Shown here one piece after another: positions 40,633 through 51,399 of a DNA stretch of 64,000 nucleotides (its first letter is position 1; each line of letters opens with the position of its first letter). The position numbers and the translations under genes were made by a program. The DNA is from an uncultured Flavobacteriaceae bacterium (GTDB lineage Bacteria; Bacteroidota; Bacteroidia; Flavobacteriales; Flavobacteriaceae). The stretch is from positions 1-64,000 of the forward strand of contig CAJWVI010000003.1 of assembly GCA_913048115.1 (NCBI GenBank), written 5' to 3'. The notes beneath the pieces were generated by a model. It did no database searches and was not told where the DNA came from. It saw only the letters and a program-made list of their open reading frames with translations.

Positions 40633-41961
40633 TTGGATATAGAACCTCCTAGTTTATTGTTTTTAACACTCATACACGGTGTACATATAGTAAGTGTCGC
40701 CGTCTTTTTTATACTCTTGCTATTCTCTGCGCTTATTTCTGGGGCAGAAGTGGCTTTTTTTTCATTAACCTCTGCAGAGCTCAATGCAGAAAAAAATAAA
40801 GGGTCCTTTAGAAAAATAAAAATTGTAAGTCTACTACTAGAGAAACCTAAGAAGTTACTAGCTACAATTTTAGTGGCAAATAACTTTCTTAATATAGCTA
40901 TAGTGCTCCTTTTTGACGCGCTGGGGCAAGTATGGTTTGCAGATCTAAACCAAGTATACTTTGGTATTAATATTCGTTTTATAGTTGAGGTGGGTGTGGT
41001 AACCTTCTTGATTTTGCTTTTTGGTGAGATTTTACCCAAAATATACGCAAGCCGTAACAGTGTTCAATTTGCAAGTTTTATGGCATATCCATTAAGGGTG
41101 TTGGATGTGGTTTTTGCTCCTTTAAGCATTCCCATGCAAGCCATTACTGTTACTATTCAAGACCGCTTTGGAAAACAGAAATCTAACATCTCTGTAGGGC
41201 AATTATCACAGGCCCTTGCCCTTACAGATGAAAAAGACACCACTACCGAAGAGCAAAAAATACTCCAAGGTATTGTAACTTTTGGAAACACAGACACCAA
41301 ACAGGTAATGAAAAATAGGATGGATATATTTGCATTAAGCGAAGCTCTTTCTTATCAAGAAATCTTACCCTCTATTATTGAAAATGGCTACTCACGTATT
41401 CCAGTCTATAAGGACAACGTAGACACTATTACAGGGATTTTGTATGTAAAAGACTTAATACCCCATACAGACTTTAAAACATTAGACTGGACTGCTTTGA
41501 TTCGTGAACCTTATTTTGTGCCAGAAAACAAGAAGCTAGATGATTTACTAAACGAGTTTAAGAAAATGAAGATGCACTTGGCAATTGTTGTAGACGAGTA
41601 TGGTGGTACAAGCGGGCTTATTTCTCTCGAAGATATTATAGAAGAAATTGTAGGGGAGATTAGTGATGAGTTTGATGATGAAGATTTGGTCTTCTCAAAG
41701 CTAGACGAAAACAATTATGTATTTGAAGGTAAAACAGCATTAAAAGATTTCTATAAAGTTATTGGTCTAGAACAGACGGCGGTTTTTGAAGATTACAAAG
41801 GAGAGGCAGAAACCTTGGCCGGGTTTTTATTAGAAATATCAAAAGGGTTCCCAAAAAGAGATGAAGTTATTACCTACCATGGTTATGTGTTTACTATTGA
41901 AGCCTTCGAGAATAAGCGCATCAAACAAATAAAATTATCGATAGCACCAGAGGCCTTATGA
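40633..41961 (+). CDS. gldE: Gliding motility-associated protein GldE (DUF21/CBS/CorC-like; TTG start)
   Basis: DUF21 TM domain, CBS pair, CorC domain EYGGTSGLISLEDIIEEIVGEISDEFD; ssb-gldE-gldD order. Confidence 0.88.
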   Translation: MDIEPPSLLFLTLIHGVHIVSVAVFFILLLFSALISGAEVAFFSLTSAELNAEKNKGSFRKIKIVSLLLEKPKKLLATILVANNFLNIAIVLLFDALGQVWFADLNQVYFGINIRFIVEVGVVTFLILLFGEILPKIYASRNSVQFASFMAYPLRVLDVVFAPLSIPMQAITVTIQDRFGKQKSNISVGQLSQALALTDEKDTTTEEQKILQGIVTFGNTDTKQVMKNRMDIFALSEALSYQEILPSIIENGYSRIPVYKDNVDTITGILYVKDLIPHTDFKTLDWTALIREPYFVPENKKLDDLLNEFKKMKMHLAIVVDEYGGTSGLISLEDIIEEIVGEISDEFDDEDLVFSKLDENNYVFEGKTALKDFYKVIGLEQTAVFEDYKGEAETLAGFLLEISKGFPKRDEVITYHGYVFTIEAFENKRIKQIKLSIAPEAL

Positions 41962-42509
41962 AAACCTGTATTCTTTTTTTAAGTTGTGTGCTCCTTTTGG
42001 GGTGCGCTGATACCGTGAACATAAAGCCCAAGGCAAAACTTCGTCTTGACTATCCTGTGGCTAGCTATAAAAAATCACAAACTAACTGTGACTATGATTT
42101 TGATGTTAATGATCAGGCTGCGCTTGTAAAGACAAGAAACTGTGGTATTAGACTTAGTTACCCCGATATGAGAGCTGCGGTATATATTACCTATCAAAAA
42201 GTGCACAATAATAATTTAGACTCCTTGTTGTATGATGCCCAAAAACTAGCATACAATCATGATAGAAAAGCCATCAGTATTCCAGAAAAGCTATTTGTAA
42301 ATCAAGACCATAATACTTACGGGGTTTTTTACAGTATTAATGGAAATGCAGCTTCGCAATCTCATTTTTATCTTACAGATAGTGTTCAAAACTTTGTAAC
42401 TGGCTCTCTGTATTTTGATGCCGCTCCAAACTTTGACTCTATCTACCCAGCCGTTGTATACTTACGGGAAGATATTATGCACCTGATGGAAACCCTAGAG
42501 TGGGAGTAG
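41958..42509 (+). CDS. gldD: Gliding motility lipoprotein GldD
   Basis: Lipobox LLLGCADT; KPKAKLRLDYP; overlaps the end of gldE. Confidence 0.87.
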   Translation: MKTCILFLSCVLLLGCADTVNIKPKAKLRLDYPVASYKKSQTNCDYDFDVNDQAALVKTRNCGIRLSYPDMRAAVYITYQKVHNNNLDSLLYDAQKLAYNHDRKAISIPEKLFVNQDHNTYGVFYSINGNAASQSHFYLTDSVQNFVTGSLYFDAAPNFDSIYPAVVYLREDIMHLMETLEWE

Positions 42510-42658
42510 CGTTAATTAGTATACTATTTTATAGTAGCTATTTTCAAAAACCCAAAGAAATTTTAACAGGCCTTATTTGTCGCGATGCATTGAGTATGAT
42601 GGTCTTTTTTGCTGTTGCGTCTTTATCAATTCATAATTTAATGTCACCTTTGTAGGAT

Positions 42659-43531
42659 ATGAAAAGCATAGACAAAAAGTGGTTGTATTTAATAATTCTT
42701 TCTGTTGTTTGGGGGAGTTCTTTTATATTGATTAAAAAGGCATTGGTAGGGTTAACACCTCTGCAATTGGGTGCTTTGCGCACTTTATTTGCAGCTATAT
42801 TTTTGTTGCTTATTGGGTTTAGGTCTTTAAAAAAAATACGAAAACACGAATGGAAATGGATCGTTGTCTCTGGATTTCTTGGCACTTTTATTCCTGCGTT
42901 TCTATTTGCCTTTGCCGAAACCCAAATCGATAGTGCCGTAGCATCGATCTTAAACTCTACCACACCCATTGTTACTTTAATATTGGGAGCTGTGTTGTTT
43001 AAGATTGTGTTCTCCAAAAACCAACTCATTGGTGTTATTATTGGTCTTGTGGGTAGTTTATTATTAATTTGGACTGGCGCAGATGTTAATCCTAATCAAA
43101 ACTATTGGTACAGCACTTTGGTTCTGGCGGCCTCTGTTTGTTATGCGTTAAATGTAAATATTATTAAGAGGTATCTTCAAGAAATACCGCCTATGGCTAT
43201 CGCAGCTGGAAACTTTATTATACTGCTAATTCCATCTTTTTTAGTGCTTGTTTTTTCTGGTTTCTTCCAGCTTGAATTTATAGACAACACGGCCTTGCAC
43301 ATATCCTTGGGGTATTTGGTTATCTTGTCAATTGTTGGTACAGGTGTGGCTAAGGTAGTGTTCAATAAACTCGTGCAATTAAGTACACCCGTATTTGCTA
43401 CCTCAGTAACATATACTATTCCTGTTGTTGCGTTACTATGGGGTCTGCTAGATGGGGAGCGCTTTACAATTTTTCAAGCAGGTGCTACTGCTTTTATTTT
43501 ATTAGGGGTGCTATTGACCAATAGGAAATGA
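42659..43531 (+). CDS. EamA/DMT-family transporter
   Basis: Ten TM, WGSSFILIKKALVGLTPLQLGALRTLFAA. Confidence 0.92.
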   Translation: MKSIDKKWLYLIILSVVWGSSFILIKKALVGLTPLQLGALRTLFAAIFLLLIGFRSLKKIRKHEWKWIVVSGFLGTFIPAFLFAFAETQIDSAVASILNSTTPIVTLILGAVLFKIVFSKNQLIGVIIGLVGSLLLIWTGADVNPNQNYWYSTLVLAASVCYALNVNIIKRYLQEIPPMAIAAGNFIILLIPSFLVLVFSGFFQLEFIDNTALHISLGYLVILSIVGTGVAKVVFNKLVQLSTPVFATSVTYTIPVVALLWGLLDGERFTIFQAGATAFILLGVLLTNRK

Positions 43532-43707
43532 TTTATTTTTTCTCTTCGGAAATTTTAAAAATCAAGTTTTTTGCTAGTGCATTGCCCCATAAGATTTGGT
43601 AGCTAAATTTTAGCAAACAAAGTGTTTGTTTTTAAGGGAATTACAATTATATTTGCAACCGCTTTAAAATGAAGCGAAATTATTAATTAATAAATAAACG
43701 AAACGCT

Positions 43708-44220
43708 ATGTTCGCAATTGTAGAAATAGCAGGGCAGCAATTTAAAGTTGCAAAAGATCAAAAAGTCTTTGTACATCGTTTAGCAGCAGAAGAAGGAGCA
43801 TCAGTTTCTTTCGACAATGTGTTAATGCTAAGTGAAGGTGATAAAGTTACTGTTGGCGCCCCGGCTATCGATGGAGCTCAAGTAGGAGCAAAAATCATTA
43901 AGCACCTTAAGGGTGATAAAGTTATTGTATTCAAGAAGAAAAGAAGAAAAGGATACAGAGTAAAGAACGGTCACAGACAATCACTTACACAAATTGTAAT
44001 TGAAAGTATAGTTGGCTCTGGTGCCAAAAAAGTGGCTCCTAAAAAAGAAGCAAAGCCTTCAGCTCCAAAAGCTGAAAAAGCGGCTCCTAAAAAGCAAGAA
44101 ACTGCATCTAATGATGTTTCTTCTCATACTGTTGCTGAATTAAAAGCACTAGCAAAAGAAAAAGGCATTACAGGCTACACTTCTATGAAGAAAGCTGAAT
44201 TAATAGCTGCTTTAAGTTAA
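43708..44220 (+). CDS. rplU: 50S ribosomal protein L21 with C-terminal Rho_N/SAP-like extension
   Basis: MFAIVEIAGQQFKVAKDQKVFVHRL; KKKRRKGYRVKNGHRQSLTQIVI; then K/A/P-rich linker and HTVAELKALAKEKGITGYTSMKKAELIAALS. Confidence 0.97.
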   Translation: MFAIVEIAGQQFKVAKDQKVFVHRLAAEEGASVSFDNVLMLSEGDKVTVGAPAIDGAQVGAKIIKHLKGDKVIVFKKKRRKGYRVKNGHRQSLTQIVIESIVGSGAKKVAPKKEAKPSAPKAEKAAPKKQETASNDVSSHTVAELKALAKEKGITGYTSMKKAELIAALS

Positions 44221-44239
44221 TTTTTAAAACTAAGAGAAA

Positions 44240-44503
44240 ATGGCACATAAAAAAGGAGTTGGTAGTTCGAAGAATGGTAGAGAATCAGAATCAAAACGTT
44301 TAGGCGTTAAGATATTTGGTGGTCAAGTAGCTATTGCAGGAAATATCATAATCAGACAAAGAGGTAATACACATCACCCAGGTGAGAATGTATATGGTGG
44401 AAAAGACCACACACTTCACGCAAGAGTGGATGGTGTAGTTAAATTTACTAAAAAAAGAGACAATAGATCATATGTAAGCATCGTGCCTTTCGCAGAAGCT
44501 TAA
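44240..44503 (+). CDS. rpmA: 50S ribosomal protein L27
   Basis: [29 protein letters not shown]. Confidence 0.98.
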   Translation: MAHKKGVGSSKNGRESESKRLGVKIFGGQVAIAGNIIIRQRGNTHHPGENVYGGKDHTLHARVDGVVKFTKKRDNRSYVSIVPFAEA

Positions 44504-44529
44504 GATTTTTATCTTACTTTAAAATAATA

Positions 44530-44563
44530 AAACCCCAATCGATTTAATCGGTTGGGGTTTTAT
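44530..44563 (+). terminator. Terminator after rpmA
   Basis: AACCCCAA-tcgatttaatcgg-TTGGGGTTTTATT. Confidence 0.9.
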
Positions 44564-44904
44564 TGTATTAAAACGTTAATATCTAGCCAGACAGCTGTGT
44601 CCACTCTAGGGCTTCGTTTTATTAGATTTAGAGCCGCTATAGTTTAGCATGGTCACGCTGTATTTTAATCTTAGCAGTGAGCTTGCAAAATCAATTAAAA
44701 ACGTTAATGATGTAAGCTTCTCAGCAATTTTTTGTTTGTGAAAATATTTATTTCAATACCGTGAAAACCAGTGCACTTTTTCTGTTTTTAGTAAGTACTG
44801 TTTTTGCCAATTAGAATCACTAAGATTGGACATTCACAATGCTTAACAATAAGGTAATAGTTATAATTAAAAAGTTTATTAAATTCACGTAATAAAAAAA
44901 CCTA

Positions 44905-47673
44905 ATGTTTGTAAAACACACTCTCATGCCAAATTTCACTAGCTATTTCTTCTTTATTTTTTTTCTTTACGGGTTAAATGTGTCTTCTCAAACCTTTGAA
45001 AGACAGATTCTTTCATCAACAGATGATGCGGAAGAAAAGTTTGATGGTTCAGAGGTATTAACAGATAGTTCAGACCTTGAGTTGATGTATGATGGATTTA
45101 ATAATCAGGGTCTACAAACTGTGGGTCTTAGATTTGATGATATAGCCATACCTTCAAGTGCTACCATTACCAATGCCTACATACAATTCACAGCAGATGG
45201 AGATAATCAAGGAAATATAGTTATAAGCATTCAAGGAGAGGATGTTGTTAATTCTGCTTCTTTTGTTGATCAGGCTAATAACATATCAAATAGAGCAACA
45301 ACCGCTGCAAGCATCACCTGGGATGTGATACCCACTTGGGATGATGACGCTGCTGGAATGGATCAAAGAACTCCAGACCTATCTACAATTGTAAGTGAAA
45401 TCATATCTTCTAATGGTTGGCAAAGCAGCAATCCTATTACTTTTATACTAACGGGTACAGGTAATGAAAATGACCGTAGAAAGGCAGAGTCATTTGATGG
45501 AGGGGCAACCCTAGCTCCTAAGTTAGTCATTGAATATACGTCTAACTCTAATGTAGATTTAGCGCTCACTTCAATTAGTTTGCCCACTAGTACTACTTAT
45601 GAAAATGGAGCGGCACTTGTGCAAGCAGAAATTAGAAGTTTTGGTATTTTAACTGCTACAAATTACACTATTTCTTATTCAATAAATGGACTTGTAATTG
45701 CTACTGAACAAGCAACAGTGCCCTTAACAGTTGGTCAAAGTACGATTTTTACCTTTGTGCAAACCGCAGATTTAAGTGTCTTAGGAACTTACGATCTAAG
45801 CGTTGAGGTAAGTATCAATAATGATGAAAATACAGCAAACAATCTTATTAGCAAAGAGGTTTCGGTCGTTGAGGAACTGGAGTCTATATTTTTTAGTCAA
45901 GAAAGTGCTTGGCGCTATTGGGATCAACCCGCAGATCCTGGAGCAAGTTGGAATACCATAGGGTTTGATGATGCATCATGGTTTGTTGGTGCGGGACAAT
46001 TTGGTTTTGGAGATGCAGATGAAGAAACAACACTCAACGATGGTTTAATTAGTTACTATTTCAGAAAGAAAGTAACGGTTCCAGATGCCAATGCACTCAA
46101 TGATGTGTACATTAAAATGATACACGATGATGGGGCTATGATGTTTATTAATGGTGTAGAAGTTCTTAGGTCTGAATTAATACCCCTTGGAACTATAAAT
46201 CATACAACATCAGCTAAGCAACGAATAAACAATAGTATTGAAAATGATTATTTTACTTACAAGATAGCAGCTAGTTTTTTTGTGACCGGCGAAAACACGA
46301 TTGCTGTTACGGTCCGAAATACAACGGCTGGTGATGAAGATTTTTCATTTGATTGTTTTATAATACCTAATTACACCTATGACAAGGATGGACCTTATGT
46401 GTTCTACGATGGAACTGATATTATTGTGGAAGAAGTTACACCAGGCGGTTTGATAAGCAATACCTACACAACACCAGTTGGATTAACGCTAACCTGCGAT
46501 CTGCCACATATGGGGACTAGTTTTACATTTTCTTTAAAGCCTGAGATTACCATTGAACCCTCCATTGATCTTGAAACACCTTCTACGTTTTTAGCTATTT
46601 CCGATTTTGATGGTCACATAGCGGGTCTTACTCAAGTTCTTGTAGGAGAAGGGGTTATGGATGAAGATTTTAACTGGACATATGGTGAGGGTCATTTAAT
46701 GATTAGCGGAGACTTATTTGATAGAGGTTTTCATATTCAAGAGTCTATGTGGTTGCTCTACAAACTCGAAAGTGAGGCAGAAGCTAATGGAGGTAAAATA
46801 CACCTAATAATAGGGAATCATGAAATGTTTAACATGACTGATGATTGGAGGTATGTAGAAACTAAATACTTTAACGATGCGCACCTTATGGGTAAAAGAA
46901 TGTCTGAGTTGTATGATGAGAATACTGAACTAGGAAGGTGGTTGCGCTCAAAAAATATTATAGAAAGAGTTGGGGATTATGCCTTTATGCATGGCGGGAT
47001 CACCCCTGAAGTAGCTGCTTTAGAATTGACATACGAAGAGATTAACGATTATGGAAGATTGAGAATGAACGGGATACCTTGTCCAAATAGTGATTGTATA
47101 GAGGTTAATAGCGGTGAGGGGATTTACTGGTATAGAGGGATGGTCGAAGAAGCCTTGACACAAGTACAAGTAGACGATATTATAGATGGGTTTTCAGTAG
47201 CGTCTCTAATATTGGGCCATACAAAAGACACCAATATACGATCACTTTATGAGGGTAGGGTAATTGCCATAGACATGTTTCATGTTAGTAATTTTAATAA
47301 TGGATTTATGAAAGCCTTACAATTTGAATTAGGCTGTTTTTTCTCATTCCGGACGAGTGCTTCGGGGGAGACTTTCACACCTCTAGATGCAGACTGTGAA
47401 CAAACTCTGGGTAGGGCAATAACACTAAATGGTGATGCCCAGCTACAACTGTATCCTAATCCCTCTTCAGATTTTTTAAATATTAAAATGCCTAGCAATA
47501 CCGTTGGAAATTATAACTATACCATCGTAGATATGAAAGGAAGAAAATTGGATCAAGGAATAATTAACCAAGAGGTTTCAACTATTAAAGTGAGAAACTA
47601 TGCTTGTGGAAGGTATATTTTAATAATTAAAAATGCAGATACAATAATCAAAGGGTCGTTTATTTTAAAGTAA
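44905..47673 (+). CDS. Multidomain secreted PPP-like metallophosphatase with T9SS type A sorting domain
   Basis: ISDFDGH, GDLFDRG, GNHEMFN, MHGG phosphatase motifs; CARDB-like and lectin-like N-terminal domains; C-terminal LYPNPSSDFLNIK...GRYILIIKNADTIIKGSFILK. Confidence 0.85.
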   Translation: MFVKHTLMPNFTSYFFFIFFLYGLNVSSQTFERQILSSTDDAEEKFDGSEVLTDSSDLELMYDGFNNQGLQTVGLRFDDIAIPSSATITNAYIQFTADGDNQGNIVISIQGEDVVNSASFVDQANNISNRATTAASITWDVIPTWDDDAAGMDQRTPDLSTIVSEIISSNGWQSSNPITFILTGTGNENDRRKAESFDGGATLAPKLVIEYTSNSNVDLALTSISLPTSTTYENGAALVQAEIRSFGILTATNYTISYSINGLVIATEQATVPLTVGQSTIFTFVQTADLSVLGTYDLSVEVSINNDENTANNLISKEVSVVEELESIFFSQESAWRYWDQPADPGASWNTIGFDDASWFVGAGQFGFGDADEETTLNDGLISYYFRKKVTVPDANALNDVYIKMIHDDGAMMFINGVEVLRSELIPLGTINHTTSAKQRINNSIENDYFTYKIAASFFVTGENTIAVTVRNTTAGDEDFSFDCFIIPNYTYDKDGPYVFYDGTDIIVEEVTPGGLISNTYTTPVGLTLTCDLPHMGTSFTFSLKPEITIEPSIDLETPSTFLAISDFDGHIAGLTQVLVGEGVMDEDFNWTYGEGHLMISGDLFDRGFHIQESMWLLYKLESEAEANGGKIHLIIGNHEMFNMTDDWRYVETKYFNDAHLMGKRMSELYDENTELGRWLRSKNIIERVGDYAFMHGGITPEVAALELTYEEINDYGRLRMNGIPCPNSDCIEVNSGEGIYWYRGMVEEALTQVQVDDIIDGFSVASLILGHTKDTNIRSLYEGRVIAIDMFHVSNFNNGFMKALQFELGCFFSFRTSASGETFTPLDADCEQTLGRAITLNGDAQLQLYPNPSSDFLNIKMPSNTVGNYNYTIVDMKGRKLDQGIINQEVSTIKVRNYACGRYILIIKNADTIIKGSFILK

Positions 47674-47707
47674 AAATCAGATCTTTTTTGACCATAAATT
47701 GAACAAA

Positions 47708-47735
47708 AAAAGCCCTCACAAATTGCAAGGGCTTT
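47708..47735 (-). terminator. Terminator of ahcY (minus strand)
   Basis: AAAGCCCT...AGGGCTTT inverted repeat with T-run on minus strand. Confidence 0.8.
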
Positions 47736-47815
47736 GATGGATCCTGAATCATGTCCAGAATTTCAATGTGTAAGAAGTTCAAACGCTATCCCGAAGGTCA
47801 TTGCGCATGAGAGGT

Positions 47816-49126
47816 CTAGTATCTGTAATATTCTGGCTTAAATGGGCCTTGAACCGTTACACCAATATATTCTGCTTGGTCACTTTTAAGTTCAGTAAGC
47901 TCAACACCAATTTTCTCAAGGTGCAGACGCGCTACCTTCTCGTCAAGATGCTTAGGCAACATGTATACCTCGTTGCCATACTTATCTGCGTCGTTCCAAA
48001 GTTCTATTTGTGCTAGGGTTTGGTTTGTAAATGAGTTACTCATTACAAAACTAGGATGCCCTGTTGCACAGCCTAAGTTTACAAGACGACCTTCTGCAAG
48101 AAGTATAATGTCTTTTCCGTTAAATGTGTACTTATCAACCTGTGGCTTGATTTCATCTTTAACAGCGTTTTTGTTTAACCATGGCACGTCAATTTCATTA
48201 TCAAAATGGCCAATGTTACATACAATAGTTTTGTCTTTCATCGCTTCAAAATGCTCTGGACGTACAATGTCTTTATTACCAGTGGTAGTAATAACGATAT
48301 CTGCAGTTGTAATAACATTTTCTAATTTCTTTACTTCAAAACCATCCATTGCAGCTTGAAGTGCACAAATAGGGTCAATTTCAGTAACAGTAACAATAGA
48401 ACCCGCTCCTTTAAAAGAAGCAGCAGTTCCTTTTCCTACGTCACCATAGCCGCAAACGATAACACGCTTTCCAGCCAACATAATGTCTGTTGCACGGCGC
48501 ACAGCATCTACTGCGCTCTCTCTACAACCATATTTATTGTCAAATTTAGATTTGGTAACACTATCGTTAATGTTGATAGCAGGCATTGGCAATGTTCCGT
48601 TTTTTACACGCTCGTATAAGCGGTGAACACCTGTTGTAGTTTCTTCAGATAGCCCGTTAATTCCAGCGGCTAATTCTGGGTATACATCAAGAACCATGTT
48701 GGTTAAATCACCCCCATCATCCAAAATCATATTCAGTGGCTTACGATCTTCCCCAAAGAAAAGTGTTTGTTCAATACACCACTCAAATTCTTCTTCATTC
48801 ATTCCTTTCCAAGCATATACCGCGGTTCCGGTAGCAGCAATTGCAGCAGCAGCTTGATCTTGTGTAGAAAAGATATTACAAGAACTCCAGGTTACTTCTG
48901 CTCCAAGGGCTTGTAATGTTTCAATTAGCACAGCAGTTTGGATAGTCATGTGTAAACATCCTGCAATACGAGCTCCTTTAAGTGGTTGCTCATTTTTGTA
49001 TTCTTTACGTAAAGCCATCAGGCCAGGCATTTCTGCCTCGGCAAGATCAATTTCTTTACGTCCCCAATCTGCAAGGGAGATATCTTTTACTTTGTTAGGT
49101 GTGTAAGGGACTGTGTTTGTTGACAT
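47816..49126 (-). CDS. ahcY: Adenosylhomocysteinase (start trimmed to MSTNTVPY)
   Basis: [41 protein letters not shown]-terminal [21 protein letters not shown]. Confidence 0.98.
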   Translation of the reverse strand: MSTNTVPYTPNKVKDISLADWGRKEIDLAEAEMPGLMALRKEYKNEQPLKGARIAGCLHMTIQTAVLIETLQALGAEVTWSSCNIFSTQDQAAAAIAATGTAVYAWKGMNEEEFEWCIEQTLFFGEDRKPLNMILDDGGDLTNMVLDVYPELAAGINGLSEETTTGVHRLYERVKNGTLPMPAININDSVTKSKFDNKYGCRESAVDAVRRATDIMLAGKRVIVCGYGDVGKGTAASFKGAGSIVTVTEIDPICALQAAMDGFEVKKLENVITTADIVITTTGNKDIVRPEHFEAMKDKTIVCNIGHFDNEIDVPWLNKNAVKDEIKPQVDKYTFNGKDIILLAEGRLVNLGCATGHPSFVMSNSFTNQTLAQIELWNDADKYGNEVYMLPKHLDEKVARLHLEKIGVELTELKSDQAEYIGVTVQGPFKPEYYRY

Positions 49127-49234
49127 AAAAAAAACAATTTTTATCTCCACCAGGGCAGAGAACTTATTAATATTTACTACTTTGTAATGGTATTTTTTCG
49201 GAATGCAAAAATACACAAAACCAATCAAATTATA

Positions 49235-49864
49235 ATGCCTCTTTACAAAACTATAACATTTAACGCCAACACTAAGCTCCTGATATGGAAGATAGAAGAG
49301 TCATTTGATGTATTGTGTGAAGGAATTGAATTAACAGATCATTGCCAAGATCGTGTTCATGGCATGAAAAGTGATCTACATCGTCGGGGCTTCATGAGTA
49401 TTCGCCATCTTTTAGCCAAATTTGGGTATACAGATTTTGATTTGTTTTATGACGAAAATGGAAAACCACACCTCACGGATGGCAAACACATTTCAATCAC
49501 ACACTCTTATACTTTTGCCGCCATTATTATTAGCGATGTAGAAGTTGGTATTGATATAGAAAAACAGCGCACTAAAATTTTAAAGATTGCCCATAAATTT
49601 ACTCCAGTAGAGGAATATAGCACCTTAGCTAATGAAGATGCAATTGTGCGAAAACTCACTATTGTCTGGGGTACTAAAGAGGCTGTATATAAAAGCTTTG
49701 CCCATCCTGGAATTAGTTTTATAGAACATATTTTTGTAGAAGATTTCAGACTAGATGACCAGAGTACCTCTGCTAAAGTATACGCAGATAATAGAAGCGA
49801 AACCTATAATATTTGCTTTCAAGAATTCGAAGAATTTACATTGGTATATGCTGTAATTTCTTAA
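49235..49864 (+). CDS. 4'-phosphopantetheinyl transferase superfamily protein
   Basis: [25 protein letters not shown]. Confidence 0.9.
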   Translation: MPLYKTITFNANTKLLIWKIEESFDVLCEGIELTDHCQDRVHGMKSDLHRRGFMSIRHLLAKFGYTDFDLFYDENGKPHLTDGKHISITHSYTFAAIIISDVEVGIDIEKQRTKILKIAHKFTPVEEYSTLANEDAIVRKLTIVWGTKEAVYKSFAHPGISFIEHIFVEDFRLDDQSTSAKVYADNRSETYNICFQEFEEFTLVYAVIS

Positions 49865-49992
49865 TGCATCTATCTGTTGTAACCATGAAAATATTTGAAA
49901 CAATATTCAAGTACATCAAACCCTTTTTTTGATTTTATTCTTTTTTATGCCCCACGTCAAAATAGTATCTTTACAGGAATAATTTCAATGTC

Positions 49993-50253
49993 ATGCATAT
50001 TTCAGTAGAACTTACTTTTACACCTTTACAAGACTCTTATGAGCCTGCTATTATAACGTTTATTAAAAAGCTAAGAGCATCTGGGCTTACCGTATTAGAA
50101 AATCCATTAAGCACTCAAGTGTATGGACCCTATGATGAGGTTATGTCTTTGCTGCAAAAAGAAATTAAAATTGCTCTACAGGCGGTAGAAGGTGGCTTGA
50201 TGTATATTAAAATTGTAAAATCAGACAGAAGCGATTATGAACCAAATTTTTGA
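49993..50253 (+). CDS. Thiamine-binding (YkoF/MTH1187-like) small protein
   Basis: About 86 aa; HISVELTFTPLQDSYEPAIITFIKKLRASGLTVLENPLSTQVYGPYDEV; first gene of an overlapping operon with a pnuC-like gene. Confidence 0.75.
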   Translation: MHISVELTFTPLQDSYEPAIITFIKKLRASGLTVLENPLSTQVYGPYDEVMSLLQKEIKIALQAVEGGLMYIKIVKSDRSDYEPNF

Positions 50254-50869
50254 TTTTCTGTTCTCACAATATGCCGGGTATGATATTCTAGATATTGTAC
50301 TGGAGTTGGTGGCTGCATTATTTACAGTGATTTCTGTTGTGTATGCTAAAAAAAACAATGTATTGGTATTTCCTACAGGAATGATTTGCACCGCTATTTT
50401 TGTATATCTGTTATTAAAATGGGGCTTATTGGGTGATATGATGATTAATGGCTATTACTTTGTCATGAGTCTATATGGTTGGTATGTATGGACACGTAAG
50501 CTTGATGATGTTCCAACAATTCCAATTAGCAGCACATCACCTAAGGAACATTTAATTTCTTTAGGGATCTTTGTCATGACAGTTGTTTTTGTGTTTTTTG
50601 TGTACACCTTTTTTGATAAGTTTAATCACTGGACATCGTATCTTGACACATTAACGACTGGAATCTTTTTTGTTGGAATGTGGCTTATGGCAAAACGAAA
50701 AATTGAAAATTGGATTTATTGGATTATTGGAGATATTATCACAGTACCTTTGTATTTTTATAAGGGCCTTACTTTTAGTAGCATCCTTTATTTTGTATTA
50801 ACAATTATAGCAATTTACGGCTATTTCGCATGGAAAAAAGAATTAGACAAGCCTCAAGTAGTTGCTTAA
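50237..50869 (+). CDS. PnuC-family vitamin transporter (probably thiamine-specific, PnuT-like)
   Basis: Seven TM; YAKKNNVLVFPTGMICTAIFVYLLLKWGLLGDMMINGYYFVMSLYGWYVW. Confidence 0.88.
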   Translation: MNQIFDFLFSQYAGYDILDIVLELVAALFTVISVVYAKKNNVLVFPTGMICTAIFVYLLLKWGLLGDMMINGYYFVMSLYGWYVWTRKLDDVPTIPISSTSPKEHLISLGIFVMTVVFVFFVYTFFDKFNHWTSYLDTLTTGIFFVGMWLMAKRKIENWIYWIIGDIITVPLYFYKGLTFSSILYFVLTIIAIYGYFAWKKELDKPQVVA

Positions 50870-51387
50870 AAATAGTTTTATTTGGCCCAGAATCTTCGGG
50901 TAAAACAACCTTGTCAAAACAATTGGCAACACATTTTAGCAGCCCATGGTTGCCAGAATACATGCGAACCTATTTAGAACAAAAATGGAAAAACACTCAA
51001 GAAACAATAACCAAAGAAGATTTGCTGCCTATTGTAGAGGGACAAATAGTTGGTGAAAATAAAATTTCTAGCGCTTTAGACCCTATTGTTTTTCTAGATA
51101 CAAACGTGCTGCAAATTAAAACTTATTGCCAGTATTATTATGATGGGTGGTGCCCTCCAGAAATCACAGAAGTTGCATTAGAACATCGTTATGATTATTA
51201 TTTTCTCACCAATATTGATGTACCATGGGTTGCAGATAACTTAAGGGATAGACCTTGTAATAGAGAAGAAATGTTTCGTATTTTTGAGAAAGAGCTAATT
51301 CAAAACAAGATCCCTTACACCCTTTTAGAGGGGTCAAAACAAGAACGTTTGGCAAAGGCTATTTCTGTCATAAACACATTAATTTAA
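50830..51387 (+). CDS. NadR-like P-loop ATPase/kinase
   Basis: IVLFGPESSGKTTLSKQLATHF, PWLPEYMRTYLE; overlaps the pnuC-like gene. Confidence 0.85.
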   Translation: MEKRIRQASSSCLKIVLFGPESSGKTTLSKQLATHFSSPWLPEYMRTYLEQKWKNTQETITKEDLLPIVEGQIVGENKISSALDPIVFLDTNVLQIKTYCQYYYDGWCPPEITEVALEHRYDYYFLTNIDVPWVADNLRDRPCNREEMFRIFEKELIQNKIPYTLLEGSKQERLAKAISVINTLI

Positions 51388-51399
51388 TAAAAGTAATAC

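Noticed and set aside
40542-41039. 165-aa minus-strand ORF
   Set aside because: Antisense to the ssb 3' end and gldE; low-complexity basic translation.
42631-43029. 132-aa minus-strand ORF
   Set aside because: Antisense to the EamA transporter; no domain.
44568-44904. Long non-coding gap considered for tRNA or structured RNA
   Set aside because: No acceptor/T-arm consensus or convincing cloverleaf; only a short direct repeat.
48356-48619. 87-aa ORF opposite ahcY
   Set aside because: Shadow ORF of a highly conserved gene.
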